64,000 nucleotides of DNA from Glacieibacterium frigidum (GCF_007097155.1 NZ_VJWA01000001.1:558001-622000); one strand, 5' to 3'. Shown: positions 1-9,613, numbered from the stretch's first letter. Notes: generated from the sequence alone by a model not told the origin. Translations and numbers: made by a program.

Positions 1-392
1 GCGTCGAGGATCGCCGGGTCATAGCCCTTCAGGTCCTGCTGCGACTGATATTCGAAGACGTCGTAGCTGATCTTGTCGTTGTCGTTGAGGCTCGCGCGCG
101 GGATGGCGCGCAGTGCCGCGAGTTCGCGCGTCGTGATCGCCTTGCCCTCGGCGATGAAGGCGTCGCTGCCATAGTCGCCGAACTGGTCGGCATAGCGCAG
201 GTCGCCGCGGAAGATCGCCGAGATCGGGCTGCGCTTGAGCGCGGTCTCGTCCGAATCCTTGAACAGCTGCGACAGGCGCGCGGCCGGCGTCGTGGCGGTC
301 GCCGCAGCGGCTGGAGCGGAGGTCGGCGCCTGCGCCAGCGCGGGCAGGGCGGTGGTCATCATCAGGCTGGCGAGAAACAGGCGCAGGGACAT
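1..392 (-). CDS. DUF885 family secreted protein, N-terminal part
   Basis: Only the first 130 codons are inside the window; the gene continues past the left edge. The ATG at 392 starts a signal peptide (MSLRLFLASLMMTTALPALA followed by a Gln/Ala/Pro/Thr-rich linker), so the product is probably exported to the periplasm. The mature part reads like the beginning of DUF885 proteins: a helical stretch followed by a segment resembling LNDNDKISYDVFEYQ, near residues 102-117. DUF885 proteins are predicted metallo-hydrolases or peptidases with C-terminal active sites, which are not visible here. The family call rests on this short N-terminal match and is moderately sure. Confidence 0.6.
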   Translation of the reverse strand, partial: MSLRLFLASLMMTTALPALAQAPTSAPAAAATATTPAARLSQLFKDSDETALKRSPISAIFRGDLRYADQFGDYGSDAFIAEGKAITTRELAALRAIPRASLNDNDKISYDVFEYQSQQDLKGYDPAILD

Positions 393-454
393 CGAGTACT
401 CCGAAGATCGAGTGTATCGGTTGCGTAGGACAGTAATATTTGTTGCGCAAGGCG

Positions 455-1726
455 TCACTGCATCGGGACGATGCGCCCCGCCGTCATCACGAAGCGCACG
501 CGCGTCAGGGCCGCGACATCGCTCAACGGATCGCCCTCGACCGCGATCATGTCGGCCGCCTTGCCCGGTGTCAGCGTCCCCGTCTCGGCCGTGATGCCGA
601 GCAGTTCGGCCGCACCCGTGGTGCCCGCGATCAGCACCGCCTTGGGCGTCATCCCGCCGTACTTGACCATCTGGCCGCCCTCCTCGCCGTTGCGGCCGTG
701 CGCGAAGACGCCCGCGTCGGTGCCCCAGGCGACGCGCACCCCGGCGCGGGTCGCCGCCGCCAGCGCCTTGCCGCGCACGGTCAGCGTCTCACGCACCTTC
801 TTCTCGACGACGGGGGTGTAGACGTTCTTGCCGACGCGCTCGTCGATACCCTGCAGCGCCATCAGCGTCGGTACGTACCATGTCTTGTTCGCCACCATCG
901 CGCGCAGCGCGTCGTCGTCGGCAAAGACGCCATGCTCGATCGAATCGACGCCCGCCTTCGCCGCCGCCTCGACGCCGCGCGCGCCGTGCGCATGCGCCGC
1001 GACCTTCAGGCCCAGGCCGTGCGCGGTATCGACGATCGACTTCATCTCGGCGTCGGTGAAATGCTGGCCGAGCCCGCGGCCCTGCTGGCTCAGCACGCCG
1101 CCGGTCGCGGTGATCTTGATGACGTCCGCCCCGCGCTGCGACGCCTCGCGGACGCGCTTGGCGCACTCTTCCGCGCCGGTGCAGGTGTTGCCCTGACCCA
1201 GCACCGCGTTGACGTCAGGGCGGAAGCCCGAGGTGTCGCCGTGGCCGCCGATGATCGACACCGCCGGTCCGCTGGCGATGACGCGCGGGCCGGGCAGCAA
1301 CCCCTCGGCGATCGCGTCGCGGATCGCGAAGCCCGTCAGCTTGGCCGACCCCAGGTCGCGCACCGTCGTGAAGCCGGCGCGGGCGGTGATCAGCGCGTTG
1401 TGCAAGCCCATCGCCACCGAATGCTCGTCGGTCTCGCGCGCTTCGTTGACCAGCGGCGCGCCGGGCGTCGAGGTCAGATGGACGTGCGCGTCGATCAATC
1501 CGGGCATCAGCGTGACATTGCCCAGGTCGATGACCCGCGCCCCCGCCGGCACCGCCGCATCCGCCGCCCCGACCGACACGATGCGCCCGTCGGTGACGAC
1601 GACGCTCGACGGCCCGCGGGGCTTGTCGGCAGCATCGACGATCACCCGCGCGGCGCGGATGACGACGGTGTCGGCGAGCGCAGGCGCAGCGATCAGCAAG
1701 GCGAGCGGCAACAGGCGGAGTGACAT
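455..1726 (-). CDS. Secreted metal-dependent amidohydrolase (prolidase-like)
   Basis: A 423-aa amidohydrolase-superfamily enzyme. The ATG at 1726 is chosen because it opens directly on a signal peptide (MSLRLLPLALLIAAPALA); an upstream in-frame ATG gives a non-signal extension. Metal-binding elements are in the canonical order: HVHLT near residue 80, a candidate carbamylated lysine in DVIKITATGG, AHAHG, SIEHG, and a late aspartate in AWGTDAG. This is the pattern of imidazolonepropionase/Xaa-Pro dipeptidase type amidohydrolases, which cleave dipeptides or C-N bonds. Substrate cannot be read from sequence. It points away from the MFS gene at 1843, so the 116-bp gap holds divergent promoters. 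Confidence 0.85.
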   Translation of the reverse strand: MSLRLLPLALLIAAPALADTVVIRAARVIVDAADKPRGPSSVVVTDGRIVSVGAADAAVPAGARVIDLGNVTLMPGLIDAHVHLTSTPGAPLVNEARETDEHSVAMGLHNALITARAGFTTVRDLGSAKLTGFAIRDAIAEGLLPGPRVIASGPAVSIIGGHGDTSGFRPDVNAVLGQGNTCTGAEECAKRVREASQRGADVIKITATGGVLSQQGRGLGQHFTDAEMKSIVDTAHGLGLKVAAHAHGARGVEAAAKAGVDSIEHGVFADDDALRAMVANKTWYVPTLMALQGIDERVGKNVYTPVVEKKVRETLTVRGKALAAATRAGVRVAWGTDAGVFAHGRNGEEGGQMVKYGGMTPKAVLIAGTTGAAELLGITAETGTLTPGKAADMIAVEGDPLSDVAALTRVRFVMTAGRIVPMQ

Positions 1727-1842
1727 GCAGGCAGGTCCCTTTTGATTTTGCGCGAACCTTAGCCGTGCCGCCGCACGACGCAACGCTTGCTCCGCGCGCC
1801 GCGCGCCGCCATGCTGCGCCGGTCGTTCCTGGGGAGGACCGC

Positions 1843-3159
1843 TTGAAACTCAGCCGGGCGACGCTCGCCGCCTTCGCCGCGCCGTGCCTGCCGCTGTCGG
1901 CGGTCGGCCTGCCCGCAATCGTCTATCTGCCACCCTATTATTCGCGCGACCTGGGGCTCAGCCTGTCGGCGGTCGGGATCATCTTCCTCGTCGTGCGGCT
2001 GATCGACATCCCGCTCGATCCGCTGATCGGCCATCTGATCGACCGGACGCGGACGCGCTTCGGGCGTTTCCGTCCGTGGCTGGGGGCTGGTGCGGTGCTG
2101 CTCGTGCTCGGCGCGCTGCTGGTGTTCATGGCGAGCCCCGGCATCACGCCGCTGCAGGCGCTCGGCGGGCTGTTCGTCCTCTATGTCGGCTATTCCCTGT
2201 TCATGGTCGCGCACACGGCGTGGGGCGGCGTGCTGACCACCGATTATCACGAGCGCAGCCGCATTTTCGGTTGGTGGATGACCTTCACCCAGCTCGGCCT
2301 GTTGTCGGTGCTTATCCTGCCGCCGCTGCTCGCGCGGGTGCTGCCCGGCGAGGGCAATGCGCCCGGCATCCATGCGATGGGCTGGCTGTTGATCGCCGGC
2401 GCGCCGCTGACCGCCGCCTGGATTTTCTGGAAGGTCAGCGAGCGGCCGCTGCTCGCCGACCATGCGCCGCGACTGCGCGACCTGCTCAGCGTCTTCGCCA
2501 ACCCGCTGATGCGGCGCATTCTGATCGTCGACCTGCTATCGAGCCTCGCGCCCGGGCTGACGGGCGCGCTCTTCCTGTTCTTCTTCGAAAGCGTCGGCGG
2601 CTACCCTCAGGCCGAGGCGTCGCTGCTGCTGCTCTTCTATTTCCTGGCGGGAATGCTGTCGGTGCCGCTGTGGACGCGGCTGGCGCGCGCCACGTCGAAG
2701 CATCACGCGATGATCGTCGCGCTGCTCGGGTTCGTCGCGACGCAGGGCGTCATCGTGCTGGTCCCGCCGGGCAATTTCTGGCTTGCGGCGCTGTCGATGA
2801 CGCTGGCCGGGGCCCCCTATGCCGCGCCCGGTTTCCTGCTGCGCGCCATCCTCGCCGACGTCAGCGATGCCGAGACGTTACGGTCGGGGCAAGAGAAGAC
2901 CGGGTTGTTCTACTCGGCGCTCGTCGCTGTTTCGAAGCTTGGCTACGCCATCCCCGTGGGGCTCAGCTATCCGATCCTCGCGGCGATCGAATTCGATGCG
3001 AAACTGGGCACGGCGAACAGCGTGCAGGCGCTCAACTGGCTGACCTTCCTGTTCATCGTCCCGCCGATCCTGCTCGCGATCTACGCCGCATGGGTGGTCC
3101 GGGGCTGGCCGATCGATGCGGCGGCACAGGCGGCAAACGCCGCCGCGCTCAAGAGCTAA
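1843..3159 (+). CDS. MFS transporter, GPH (MelB-like) family
   Basis: A 438-aa inner-membrane transporter with about 12 hydrophobic segments. The TTG at 1843 is taken as start because a strong GGGGAGGA Shine-Dalgarno lies 4-11 bases before it and the hydrophobic sequence begins at once. The cytoplasmic loop near residue 50 (DIPLDPLIGHLIDRTRTRFG) is the signature of glycoside-pentoside-hexuronide:cation symporters such as MelB. A cation-coupled sugar or related substrate is therefore likely, but the substrate is unknown. Its stop codon shares the tetranucleotide CTAA with the stop of the convergent downstream gene. Confidence 0.85.
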   Translation: MKLSRATLAAFAAPCLPLSAVGLPAIVYLPPYYSRDLGLSLSAVGIIFLVVRLIDIPLDPLIGHLIDRTRTRFGRFRPWLGAGAVLLVLGALLVFMASPGITPLQALGGLFVLYVGYSLFMVAHTAWGGVLTTDYHERSRIFGWWMTFTQLGLLSVLILPPLLARVLPGEGNAPGIHAMGWLLIAGAPLTAAWIFWKVSERPLLADHAPRLRDLLSVFANPLMRRILIVDLLSSLAPGLTGALFLFFFESVGGYPQAEASLLLLFYFLAGMLSVPLWTRLARATSKHHAMIVALLGFVATQGVIVLVPPGNFWLAALSMTLAGAPYAAPGFLLRAILADVSDAETLRSGQEKTGLFYSALVAVSKLGYAIPVGLSYPILAAIEFDAKLGTANSVQALNWLTFLFIVPPILLAIYAAWVVRGWPIDAAAQAANAAALKS

Positions 3160-3911
3160 AGGTTACCGAACGGCTGCAGCTTGCGGGCGAGCACGCGCGC
3201 ACCCTTGGCGTCACCGGCGTTGAGCTTGGCGAGGACCTGAACCGCTGCCTTGCGGTTCTCGGCATCGAAGGCATCGCGCACCGGCAGCGTAACCGCGCTC
3301 CTCAGCAGCACCGTCGCCTTCGGGCCGTTGTTGGCGTCGATGTCGAGCAGCGTCACGGCATAGGTCACCGGGTGCACGATCGACTTGGGATCGCGCGCCA
3401 TGGCGTTGTTGAAATACGTGTCCATCGCCTTGCGGTTCGCACCGAGCAAAGTCGAGGCCAGGAACGACCCGAGCGTCGCCACCGCGCCGCCATGCCAGCC
3501 GCCGAGCGCGGCATTGGCGAGCGGGTAGTTGGGGTCGCGCGACAGCACCGCCTCCATCTGCGCCTTGGCGTCCTTGCCCTCGCCCGGCGACTTGTCGAGC
3601 TTGGCGCGGTAGCCCATCGCGATCGCCTTCTGCGTGCGCGCCTCGAGGTTGTTCGGGGCCTTGGCGATGGCCGCTGCGAAGTCGCGTTCGGCGAGGTCGA
3701 TGGTGGCTTTCGCCGACGCCTTGTCGGCCGATTGGTAGCCGGCGACCATCAGTGCGGCGCGGCCAGCGTAGACGAGTGCCGACGCAGTACCCTCGGCACG
3801 GCCCAGCTTGATCGCTTCGGCAAAGCGACCGTCCTTGAATGCGGTCGCGGCGTCGGCAAATGCCGGGGTGGCCGTCGTCATGGCGACGACGCAGATCAGG
3901 GTACGCATCAT
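3156..3911 (-). CDS. Exported TPR-like protein of unknown function
   Basis: A 251-aa protein with an N-terminal signal peptide (MMRTLICVVAMTTATPAFA) and alpha-helical repeats resembling tetratricopeptide units (AATAFKDGRFAEAIKLG near residue 21; DFAAAIAKAPNNLEARTQKA near 78). It probably acts as a periplasmic scaffold, but no partner is evident. The first ATG overlaps the stop of lysK by 4 nt (ATGA), so it is translationally coupled to lysK and cotranscribed with it. No catalytic motif is seen. Confidence 0.75.
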   Translation of the reverse strand: MMRTLICVVAMTTATPAFADAATAFKDGRFAEAIKLGRAEGTASALVYAGRAALMVAGYQSADKASAKATIDLAERDFAAAIAKAPNNLEARTQKAIAMGYRAKLDKSPGEGKDAKAQMEAVLSRDPNYPLANAALGGWHGGAVATLGSFLASTLLGANRKAMDTYFNNAMARDPKSIVHPVTYAVTLLDIDANNGPKATVLLRSAVTLPVRDAFDAENRKAAVQVLAKLNAGDAKGARVLARKLQPFGNL

Positions 3912-5482
3912 GACAAAGTCTCCGATATCAGCCTCCGCGTTTCCGCCAGGCCGTATAATTTGATGAACGATCCCATCCGCGGCCCTTGGGCGGTGCCGAG
4001 CAGGGTTTCGTAAAGCGCCTTGAACCAGTTACGCAGTGGCTCGAAGCCATGCGCCTTTCCGGTCTCGTAAACTTCGAACTGGAACGCCTCGGCGTCGGCA
4101 TCGGGTCCAAGCGCCGCCAGGCGACGATCGAGGTCGGCCAGCGCTGCCGCCTCCTGCGCGTCGGGCTTGCGACGCTGCAGGCCGGGCAGCACGAAGTCGC
4201 GGGCGTAGGCGATGGCGTAGCGCACCAGCGCATCGACCTCGGGATGCGTCGCGGCACTCGTGCCCGGCACGTAGCGCGACACGAAGCCCCACAGCACGGC
4301 GGGATCGTCGGTCCCCGCCACCGTCACGAGGTTGAGCAGCAGCCCGAAGCTGAGCGGCAGGTCCGTCGCCGGCGGCCCACCGTGGTGGATGTGAAACACC
4401 GGATTGCCGAGCTGCTGCTCGATCGGCTGGCCCGGGTAGGCGCTGAGGAAGCTGTAATATTCCTCGACCGCCTTGGGAATCACATCGAAGTGCAGCCGCT
4501 TCGCCTTGCGCGGGTTCTGGTACATGTACAGCGCCAGGCTGTCGGGCGAGGCGTAGGTCAGCCACTCGTCGATGGTCAGGCCGTTGCCCTTGGACTTGGA
4601 GATCTTGGTGCCCTCGGCATCGAGGAACAGCTCGTAGTTGAACCCCTCGGGCGGCCGGCTGCCCAGCACGCGCGTCACCGCGCCCGACAGGGTCACCGAG
4701 TCGATCAGATCCTTGCCCGCCATCTCGTAATCGACGCCGAGCGCGACCCAGCGCATCGCCCAGTCGACCTTCCACTGCAGCTTCGCATGCCCGCCGGTGA
4801 CGGGAACGGTGAAGGACTCGCCCTCGGCGTCGACGAAGCTGATCGTGCCCGCCGCGACGTCACGCCCGGTCAGCGGCACCTGCAGCACCTCGCCGGTCAC
4901 CGGGTGCAGGGGCAGGAAGGGCGAGTAGGTGGCGCGCCGCTCGGGCCCCAGCGTCGGCAGGATGACACCGGTGACCGCATCGTAGTGCTCGAGCACACGC
5001 AACAGCGTCGCGTCGAAGCGGCCGGAGGCGTAGCAGTCGGTCGACGACAGGAATTCGTACTCGAAGCCGAACTGGTCGAGAAAGGTGCGCAGCCGGGCGT
5101 TGTTGTGCGCGCCGAAGCTGTCGTGCGTGCCGAACGGGTCGGGCACGCGGGTCAGCGGCTGGCCGAGATGGGCCCGCAGCATCTCCTGCTGCGGCAGGGC
5201 AGGCGGCACCTTGCGGAAGCCGTCCATGTCGTCGCTGAACGCGATCAAGCGGGTCTGCACCCCGGGCGCTATGACCTCGAACGCGCGCCGCACCATCGTC
5301 GTGCGCGCGACCTCGCCGAAGGTGCCGATATGCGGCAGGCCCGACGGGCCATAGCCGGTCTCGAACACCACGCCCGCCTCGGGGAAGCCCTGCGGGTAGC
5401 GCGCCACCAGCTTGCGCGCCTCCTCGAACGGCCAGGCCTTGGAAACGCGCGCGGCGTCGCGGAGTGTGTCGTCTGCGGTCAT
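3908..5482 (-). CDS. lysK: Lysyl-tRNA synthetase, class I
   Basis: A 524-aa class I lysyl-tRNA synthetase, the archaeal/alphaproteobacterial form that is unrelated to the class II LysS of most bacteria. It charges tRNA-Lys. The HIGH-type motif is seen as SGLPHIGTFGE near residue 47 and the KMSKS loop as KISKSKGNG near residue 296. The length fits the family. Downstream it is coupled by a 4-nt overlap to an exported TPR-like protein; upstream, 48 bp away on the same strand, lies an NTF2-like gene. Confidence 0.95.
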   Translation of the reverse strand: MTADDTLRDAARVSKAWPFEEARKLVARYPQGFPEAGVVFETGYGPSGLPHIGTFGEVARTTMVRRAFEVIAPGVQTRLIAFSDDMDGFRKVPPALPQQEMLRAHLGQPLTRVPDPFGTHDSFGAHNNARLRTFLDQFGFEYEFLSSTDCYASGRFDATLLRVLEHYDAVTGVILPTLGPERRATYSPFLPLHPVTGEVLQVPLTGRDVAAGTISFVDAEGESFTVPVTGGHAKLQWKVDWAMRWVALGVDYEMAGKDLIDSVTLSGAVTRVLGSRPPEGFNYELFLDAEGTKISKSKGNGLTIDEWLTYASPDSLALYMYQNPRKAKRLHFDVIPKAVEEYYSFLSAYPGQPIEQQLGNPVFHIHHGGPPATDLPLSFGLLLNLVTVAGTDDPAVLWGFVSRYVPGTSAATHPEVDALVRYAIAYARDFVLPGLQRRKPDAQEAAALADLDRRLAALGPDADAEAFQFEVYETGKAHGFEPLRNWFKALYETLLGTAQGPRMGSFIKLYGLAETRRLISETLS

Positions 5483-5530
5483 GATGGGCGCGGTTTGGGC
5501 GAAGCGGCGCGGTCGGGCAAGCCCGGGGTG

Positions 5531-5917
5531 TCAGCCAGCGGCCGCCGCCAGCATCGCGCCCATCTTGCGGTGGACCATCTCGACCGCCTTCAGCGGCCGC
5601 ACCATGACCTTGAAATGGGTGATCAGCCCGTCTGCATCCCAAGTGATCATGTCGACCCCGTTGACCGTGATGCCGTCGACCACCGACGTGAACTCCAATA
5701 CCGCGCTGTCCGCCGCCTGCCACTCGCCGCGATAGGCGAAGTCGGGGCCGCCGAGTACCTTGTCGGCGCTGCTGAGATATTTGAACACGATGTCGCGCCC
5801 GCGCTGCGGCGTGTGGACGACGGGGCTCTCGAACACCGCGTCGGGGTGCAGCATCGCCCAGAGCGCGGCGTCGTCATGGTCGCGGATATAGGCGTACCAG
5901 CGGTCGAGGTTGTTCAC
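5531..5917 (-). CDS. NTF2-like / SnoaL-fold protein
   Basis: A 128-aa protein of the nuclear transport factor 2-like superfamily, recognisable by NLDRWYAYIRDHDDAALWAM followed by LHPDAVFESPVVHTPQRGRD. Such small alpha+beta cone proteins are ketosteroid-isomerase-like enzymes or binding domains; the function here is unknown. The GTG at 5917 is chosen because an AAGGGAA Shine-Dalgarno precedes it; the reading frame stays open far upstream only as a shadow of the opposite-strand helicase gene. It lies 48 bp ahead of lysK on the same strand. Confidence 0.8.
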   Translation of the reverse strand: MNNLDRWYAYIRDHDDAALWAMLHPDAVFESPVVHTPQRGRDIVFKYLSSADKVLGGPDFAYRGEWQAADSAVLEFTSVVDGITVNGVDMITWDADGLITHFKVMVRPLKAVEMVHRKMGAMLAAAAG

Positions 5918-5944
5918 ACTGTGTTCCCTTGCTAGGCTCGACCG

Positions 5945-8683
5945 GTGATCGTCAGTCTGCCCTATCCCGCGCTCGTAGCCAATCATGGCGGAGTGTGGAT
6001 CGATGCCGGCGACGGGCCCGCGATGGTGTCGCCGCGCGATGCGGTGCGCCGCGCTGCCGATACGCCGATGCTGCTGCTCAACGCTGCCGTCACCGCGTCG
6101 CGGCTGGGCCTGCCCGAGATCGGCGGGCTCGACCTGCTCGAGCTGTTTGCCTTCGTGCATCCGGCGCGCTTCTGCGTGCCGACCGCTGGCGGACTTGCTG
6201 CGGCGCTGGGGCTCGACACGCCAGGGGCTCAGGGGGCGGAGGCCGCATTCCTGCGCGTCGCGGCGGCGCGGCTGCTCGACACCCTCGGCGATCCGGCCTG
6301 GCCCGAGCGGCACGGCGCTTGGGCGATCGCGCAGTCGCTGGCGCGGCAGCGCTGGGGCTGGGCGCAGGAGGTGACGCGGCGCCTGAAACAGCCGGCGAAA
6401 CCCGAGCGCCTGTTGTTCACGACGCTGCCGAAGTGGGAGGACGCCGCCCCGCGGCCTCGCCCGAAGGATATCGCGGTCCCCGACGGACAGGTCGACGCGA
6501 CGCTCGCGCGCCTGCTCGGCCCGGGATCGGAGCAGCGGCAGGGCCAGCGCGACTATGCCCGCGCCGCGGCGCACGCCTTCCGACCGCGCAGCATGGCGAC
6601 CGCACCCAATGTCGCGCTGGCGGAGGCCGGGACGGGCATCGGCAAGACGCTCGGCTATCTCGCGCCTGCCGCGCTCTGGGCGGCGGAAGCTGGCGGCACG
6701 GTGTGGCTGTCGACCTACACCAAGGCGCTGCAGCGCCAGCTCGATGCCGAATCGACGCGTGCCTACCCCGACGCCGCGACGAAGCGCGCCAAGGTCGTCG
6801 TCCGCAAGGGGCGCGAGAATTACCTCTGCCTGCTCAACCTCGAGGACGCGATGCAGGGCGGCTTCGGCGGGCGGGCGGGCATCTTCGCGCAGCTGGCGGC
6901 GCGCTGGGCCGAATATTCGCGCGACGGCGACATGGTCGGCGGCGACCTGCCGGGGTGGCTCGCGACGCTGTTCGGGCGCGCCGCGGTGGCGGGCCTGAGC
7001 GACCGGCGCGGCGAGTGCATCTACGCCGGTTGCCCGCATTACCGGACGTGCTTCATCGAGCGCAGCACGCGCGCATCGGCACATGCCGACCTCGTGATCG
7101 CCAACCACGCGCTGGTGATGATCAACGCGGTGCGCGGCCGCGACGAGGCGGGGCGGATGACGCGCATCGTCTTCGACGAGGGACACCACCTGTTCGACGC
7201 CGCAGATTCGACCTTCGCGCTGCATTTGTCGGCGCGCGAGTGTGTCGAACTGCGCAGCTGGATCCTCGGGCCCGAAAAGGCGGCGCGCGGGCGGCGGCGG
7301 GACCTCGCGGCGCGCCTGTCCGACGTGATCGCGTATGACGACGCCGGCGCGCTGGCGCTGGAGGCCGCGGGGCAGGCGGCGCGCGCTTTGCCCGCCGACG
7401 GCTGGGGCCAGCGCCTGACCAGCGGCGCGCCGTACGGCCCGATCGAGACTTTGCTGTGCGCGGTGCGCACGCAGGTCCATGCGCGGGTTACGGGGCAGGA
7501 GACGGGCTACTCACTTGAGAGCGAGGTCGCCGAGGTGCTGCCCGCGGTCATCGAGGCGGCAGTCGGTGCGGCAGCGGCACTCGAAGCGCTCAGTGCGCCG
7601 CTGCTCGCGCTTGAGGCGCGGCTGGTCGCGGTACTCGACGAGGCGCCCGACTGGCTCGACGTGCCCTCGCGCGCACGGCTCGACAGCGCGGCGGCGGGGC
7701 TGCGCCAGCGCGGGCAGCTGCTCGCGGCGTGGGGCGTGCTGCTGGCGCGCCTCGGCGGCGCGGCGGACCCCGATTTCATCGACTGGTTCGCGGTCGACCG
7801 GGTCGAGGGGCGCGAGTACGACGTCGGCATCCACCGCCACTGGCTCGACCCCACGCGGCCGTTCGCGAAGGCCGTTCTGGAGCCCGCGCACGGCGTGCTG
7901 GTGACGTCGGCGACGCTGCGCTCGCGCGCACCGGGGCAGGATCATTGGCGCGATACCGAGCTTCGAACGGGCGCCACCCACCTCGCTTTGCCGCCCCAGC
8001 GTTTCGCGGTCGACAGTCCCTTCGACTATGCGCGCAACTCGCGCGTGCTGATCGTCACCGACGTCAAGCGCGGCGATATGGCCGGGCTGGCGTCGGCGTA
8101 TCGCCAGCTGATTGAGGCGGCGGGCGGCGGCACGCTGGGCCTATTCACCGCGATCGCGCGGCTGAAGGCGGTGCACGCGCGCATCGCCGACCCGCTGACC
8201 CGCGCCGGCTGGCCGATTTTCGCGCAGCACGTCGACCCGATCGACACCGGCACCTTGGTCGATATCTTCCGCGCCGATCCGCGCGCGTCGCTGCTCGGCA
8301 CCGATGCCCTGCGCGACGGCGTCGACGTGCCCGGCGCGTCGCTGCGGCTGGTGGTCATGGAGGGCATGCCCTGGCCGCGCCCCACGGTGCTCCACGCGGC
8401 GCGGCGCGCGGCGTTCGGCGGCGCGGCGTACGACGATCTGGTGACGATGGGACGGCTCGCGCAGGCCTTCGGGCGGCTGATCCGCCGCGCCGACGATTGC
8501 GGCACGTTCGTCCTGCTCGGCCCCGCAGTGCCGTCGCGGCTGCTGTGCGCCTTTCCCGCCGGGACGCCGGTCGAGCGCGTCGGCCTCGACGAAGCGGTGG
8601 CGCGCGTCGCGAACCTCCTTGCTTTCGTAGCCGCGCCCGGCAAGGTGAGCGCGGGGGACGATCGTGCGAGAGGCGGGCCGTGA
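5945..8683 (+). CDS. DinG/Rad3-type ATP-dependent DNA helicase
   Basis: A 912-aa superfamily 2 helicase with a ~220-residue N-terminal extension. Walker A is EAGTGIGKT near residue 226, Walker B/DEAH box is FDEGHH near 410, and four cysteines between them (CLLNLED, then CIYAGCPHYRTC) match the iron-sulfur cluster of XPD/DinG enzymes. These unwind DNA 5' to 3' and resolve R-loops or damaged forks. The helicase C-terminal domain includes LLGTDALRDGVDVPG and the QAFGRLIRR motif. The GTG start lies 27 bp from the divergent NTF2-like gene. It overlaps sixA by 4 nt (GTGA). Confidence 0.9.
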   Translation: MIVSLPYPALVANHGGVWIDAGDGPAMVSPRDAVRRAADTPMLLLNAAVTASRLGLPEIGGLDLLELFAFVHPARFCVPTAGGLAAALGLDTPGAQGAEAAFLRVAAARLLDTLGDPAWPERHGAWAIAQSLARQRWGWAQEVTRRLKQPAKPERLLFTTLPKWEDAAPRPRPKDIAVPDGQVDATLARLLGPGSEQRQGQRDYARAAAHAFRPRSMATAPNVALAEAGTGIGKTLGYLAPAALWAAEAGGTVWLSTYTKALQRQLDAESTRAYPDAATKRAKVVVRKGRENYLCLLNLEDAMQGGFGGRAGIFAQLAARWAEYSRDGDMVGGDLPGWLATLFGRAAVAGLSDRRGECIYAGCPHYRTCFIERSTRASAHADLVIANHALVMINAVRGRDEAGRMTRIVFDEGHHLFDAADSTFALHLSARECVELRSWILGPEKAARGRRRDLAARLSDVIAYDDAGALALEAAGQAARALPADGWGQRLTSGAPYGPIETLLCAVRTQVHARVTGQETGYSLESEVAEVLPAVIEAAVGAAAALEALSAPLLALEARLVAVLDEAPDWLDVPSRARLDSAAAGLRQRGQLLAAWGVLLARLGGAADPDFIDWFAVDRVEGREYDVGIHRHWLDPTRPFAKAVLEPAHGVLVTSATLRSRAPGQDHWRDTELRTGATHLALPPQRFAVDSPFDYARNSRVLIVTDVKRGDMAGLASAYRQLIEAAGGGTLGLFTAIARLKAVHARIADPLTRAGWPIFAQHVDPIDTGTLVDIFRADPRASLLGTDALRDGVDVPGASLRLVVMEGMPWPRPTVLHAARRAAFGGAAYDDLVTMGRLAQAFGRLIRRADDCGTFVLLGPAVPSRLLCAFPAGTPVERVGLDEAVARVANLLAFVAAPGKVSAGDDRARGGP

Positions 8684-9216
8684 AGACATTGACGCTGTTG
8701 CGCCATGCCAAATCCTCGTGGGACGATACCGTCGAGCGTGACTTCGACCGCCCCGTCAACGGCCGCGGCCGGCGCGCCGCGGCGCGCATCGGGCGCTGGA
8801 TCGGCGACGAGAGACTGAGTTTCGATCACGTCGTCGCGTCGCCCGCGGTGCGCGTCCGCCAGACCATTGAGGGGGTTGAGGACGGGCTTGGGTCGATGCT
8901 CCAGCCGCTGTGGGACACGCGCATCTATCTGTCGTCGGCGGCGACACTGATGCTCCTCGCGCAGCAGTTCAGCGACGCGAAGGACGACGCGCTGCTCGTC
9001 GGCCACAACCCCGGCTGCGAGGACCTGCTGCTGATGCTCGTGCCGCCGGGGTCGGGGCCCCTGCGCGACGAGGCCGAGATCAAATACCCGACCGCGACGC
9101 TGGCGCGCATCGAGCTCGACATCGCGCGCTGGGCCGACCTCGACGACAACAAGGGCCGGCTTTCGCACTTCATCCGCCCGCGCGACCTCGACCCGACACT
9201 GGGGCCGGATGACTGA
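8680..9216 (+). CDS. sixA: SixA-type phosphohistidine phosphatase
   Basis: A 178-aa histidine phosphatase of the SixA type. The catalytic LLRHAKSSWDD motif is at residues 6-16, and the second conserved histidine is in VGHNPGCEDLL. SixA enzymes remove phosphate from histidine in phosphotransfer proteins such as NPr or ArcB. The GTG start at 8680 overlaps the TGA of the upstream helicase by 4 nt and gives a protein that begins directly with the catalytic strand. The 3' end overlaps the next gene by 8 nt. Confidence 0.88.
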   Translation: MKTLTLLRHAKSSWDDTVERDFDRPVNGRGRRAAARIGRWIGDERLSFDHVVASPAVRVRQTIEGVEDGLGSMLQPLWDTRIYLSSAATLMLLAQQFSDAKDDALLVGHNPGCEDLLLMLVPPGSGPLRDEAEIKYPTATLARIELDIARWADLDDNKGRLSHFIRPRDLDPTLGPDD

Positions 9217-9613
9217 CGCGCGGAGATCATCGACGCACGACCGCGTTGATCGGACGCGACGTGCTGAGTGGCTTTCATCTGTCGGATCGTCGATGCCCGG
9301 CGTCGCTGTTGCCGTCGCTATCATTGTCACAATCGCTGCATTTGCCGTGCCGATGAACACCGCTCGTCAACTGGATGGCCGCATCATCGCGCTTGCGACC
9401 TGGCAGGGGAGCAAGGGCAGCTCTCCCCGGGCGCAGATCGATCTGGGCATGCGCTCGCCGGTTTGGGTCAGCCTGCCACGGTCTTCGGTCTGCCGCATCG
9501 GCGAGCGGGTTGCCGTCGTCGAGACGACTGTCTGGGTCGGGTCGCAATACGCGCTTGTGCCAACCGCCTGTCTGCCTGTCCGCGCTCCCGGTCGCGCGGG
9601 TTCCCTTGACTGA
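9209..9613 (+). CDS. Small membrane-anchored protein, unknown function
   Basis: A 134-aa protein I do not recognise. It has a charged N-terminus (residues 1-22), one strongly hydrophobic segment (PGVAVAVAIIVTIAAFAVPM, residues ~30-49) and a ~85-residue beta-rich domain with two cysteines, probably outside the cytoplasm. It is placed as a gene because its ATG overlaps the sixA stop by 8 nt (ATGACTGA) and its own stop is overlapped in exactly the same way by the next gene. It could be an accessory factor for the neighbouring membrane protein. Confidence 0.6.
   Translation: MTDARRSSTHDRVDRTRRAEWLSSVGSSMPGVAVAVAIIVTIAAFAVPMNTARQLDGRIIALATWQGSKGSSPRAQIDLGMRSPVWVSLPRSSVCRIGERVAVVETTVWVGSQYALVPTACLPVRAPGRAGSLD

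Noticed and set aside
3986-5935. 649-codon open frame opposite lysK
   Set aside because: It lies antisense to a clear lysyl-tRNA synthetase, has low-complexity His/Arg/Gly composition, and is typical of open frames created by high GC on the opposite strand.
5918-7480. Long upstream extension of the NTF2-like gene
   Set aside because: The extension is antisense to the helicase gene; only the last 128 codons show a family pattern and a ribosome site.
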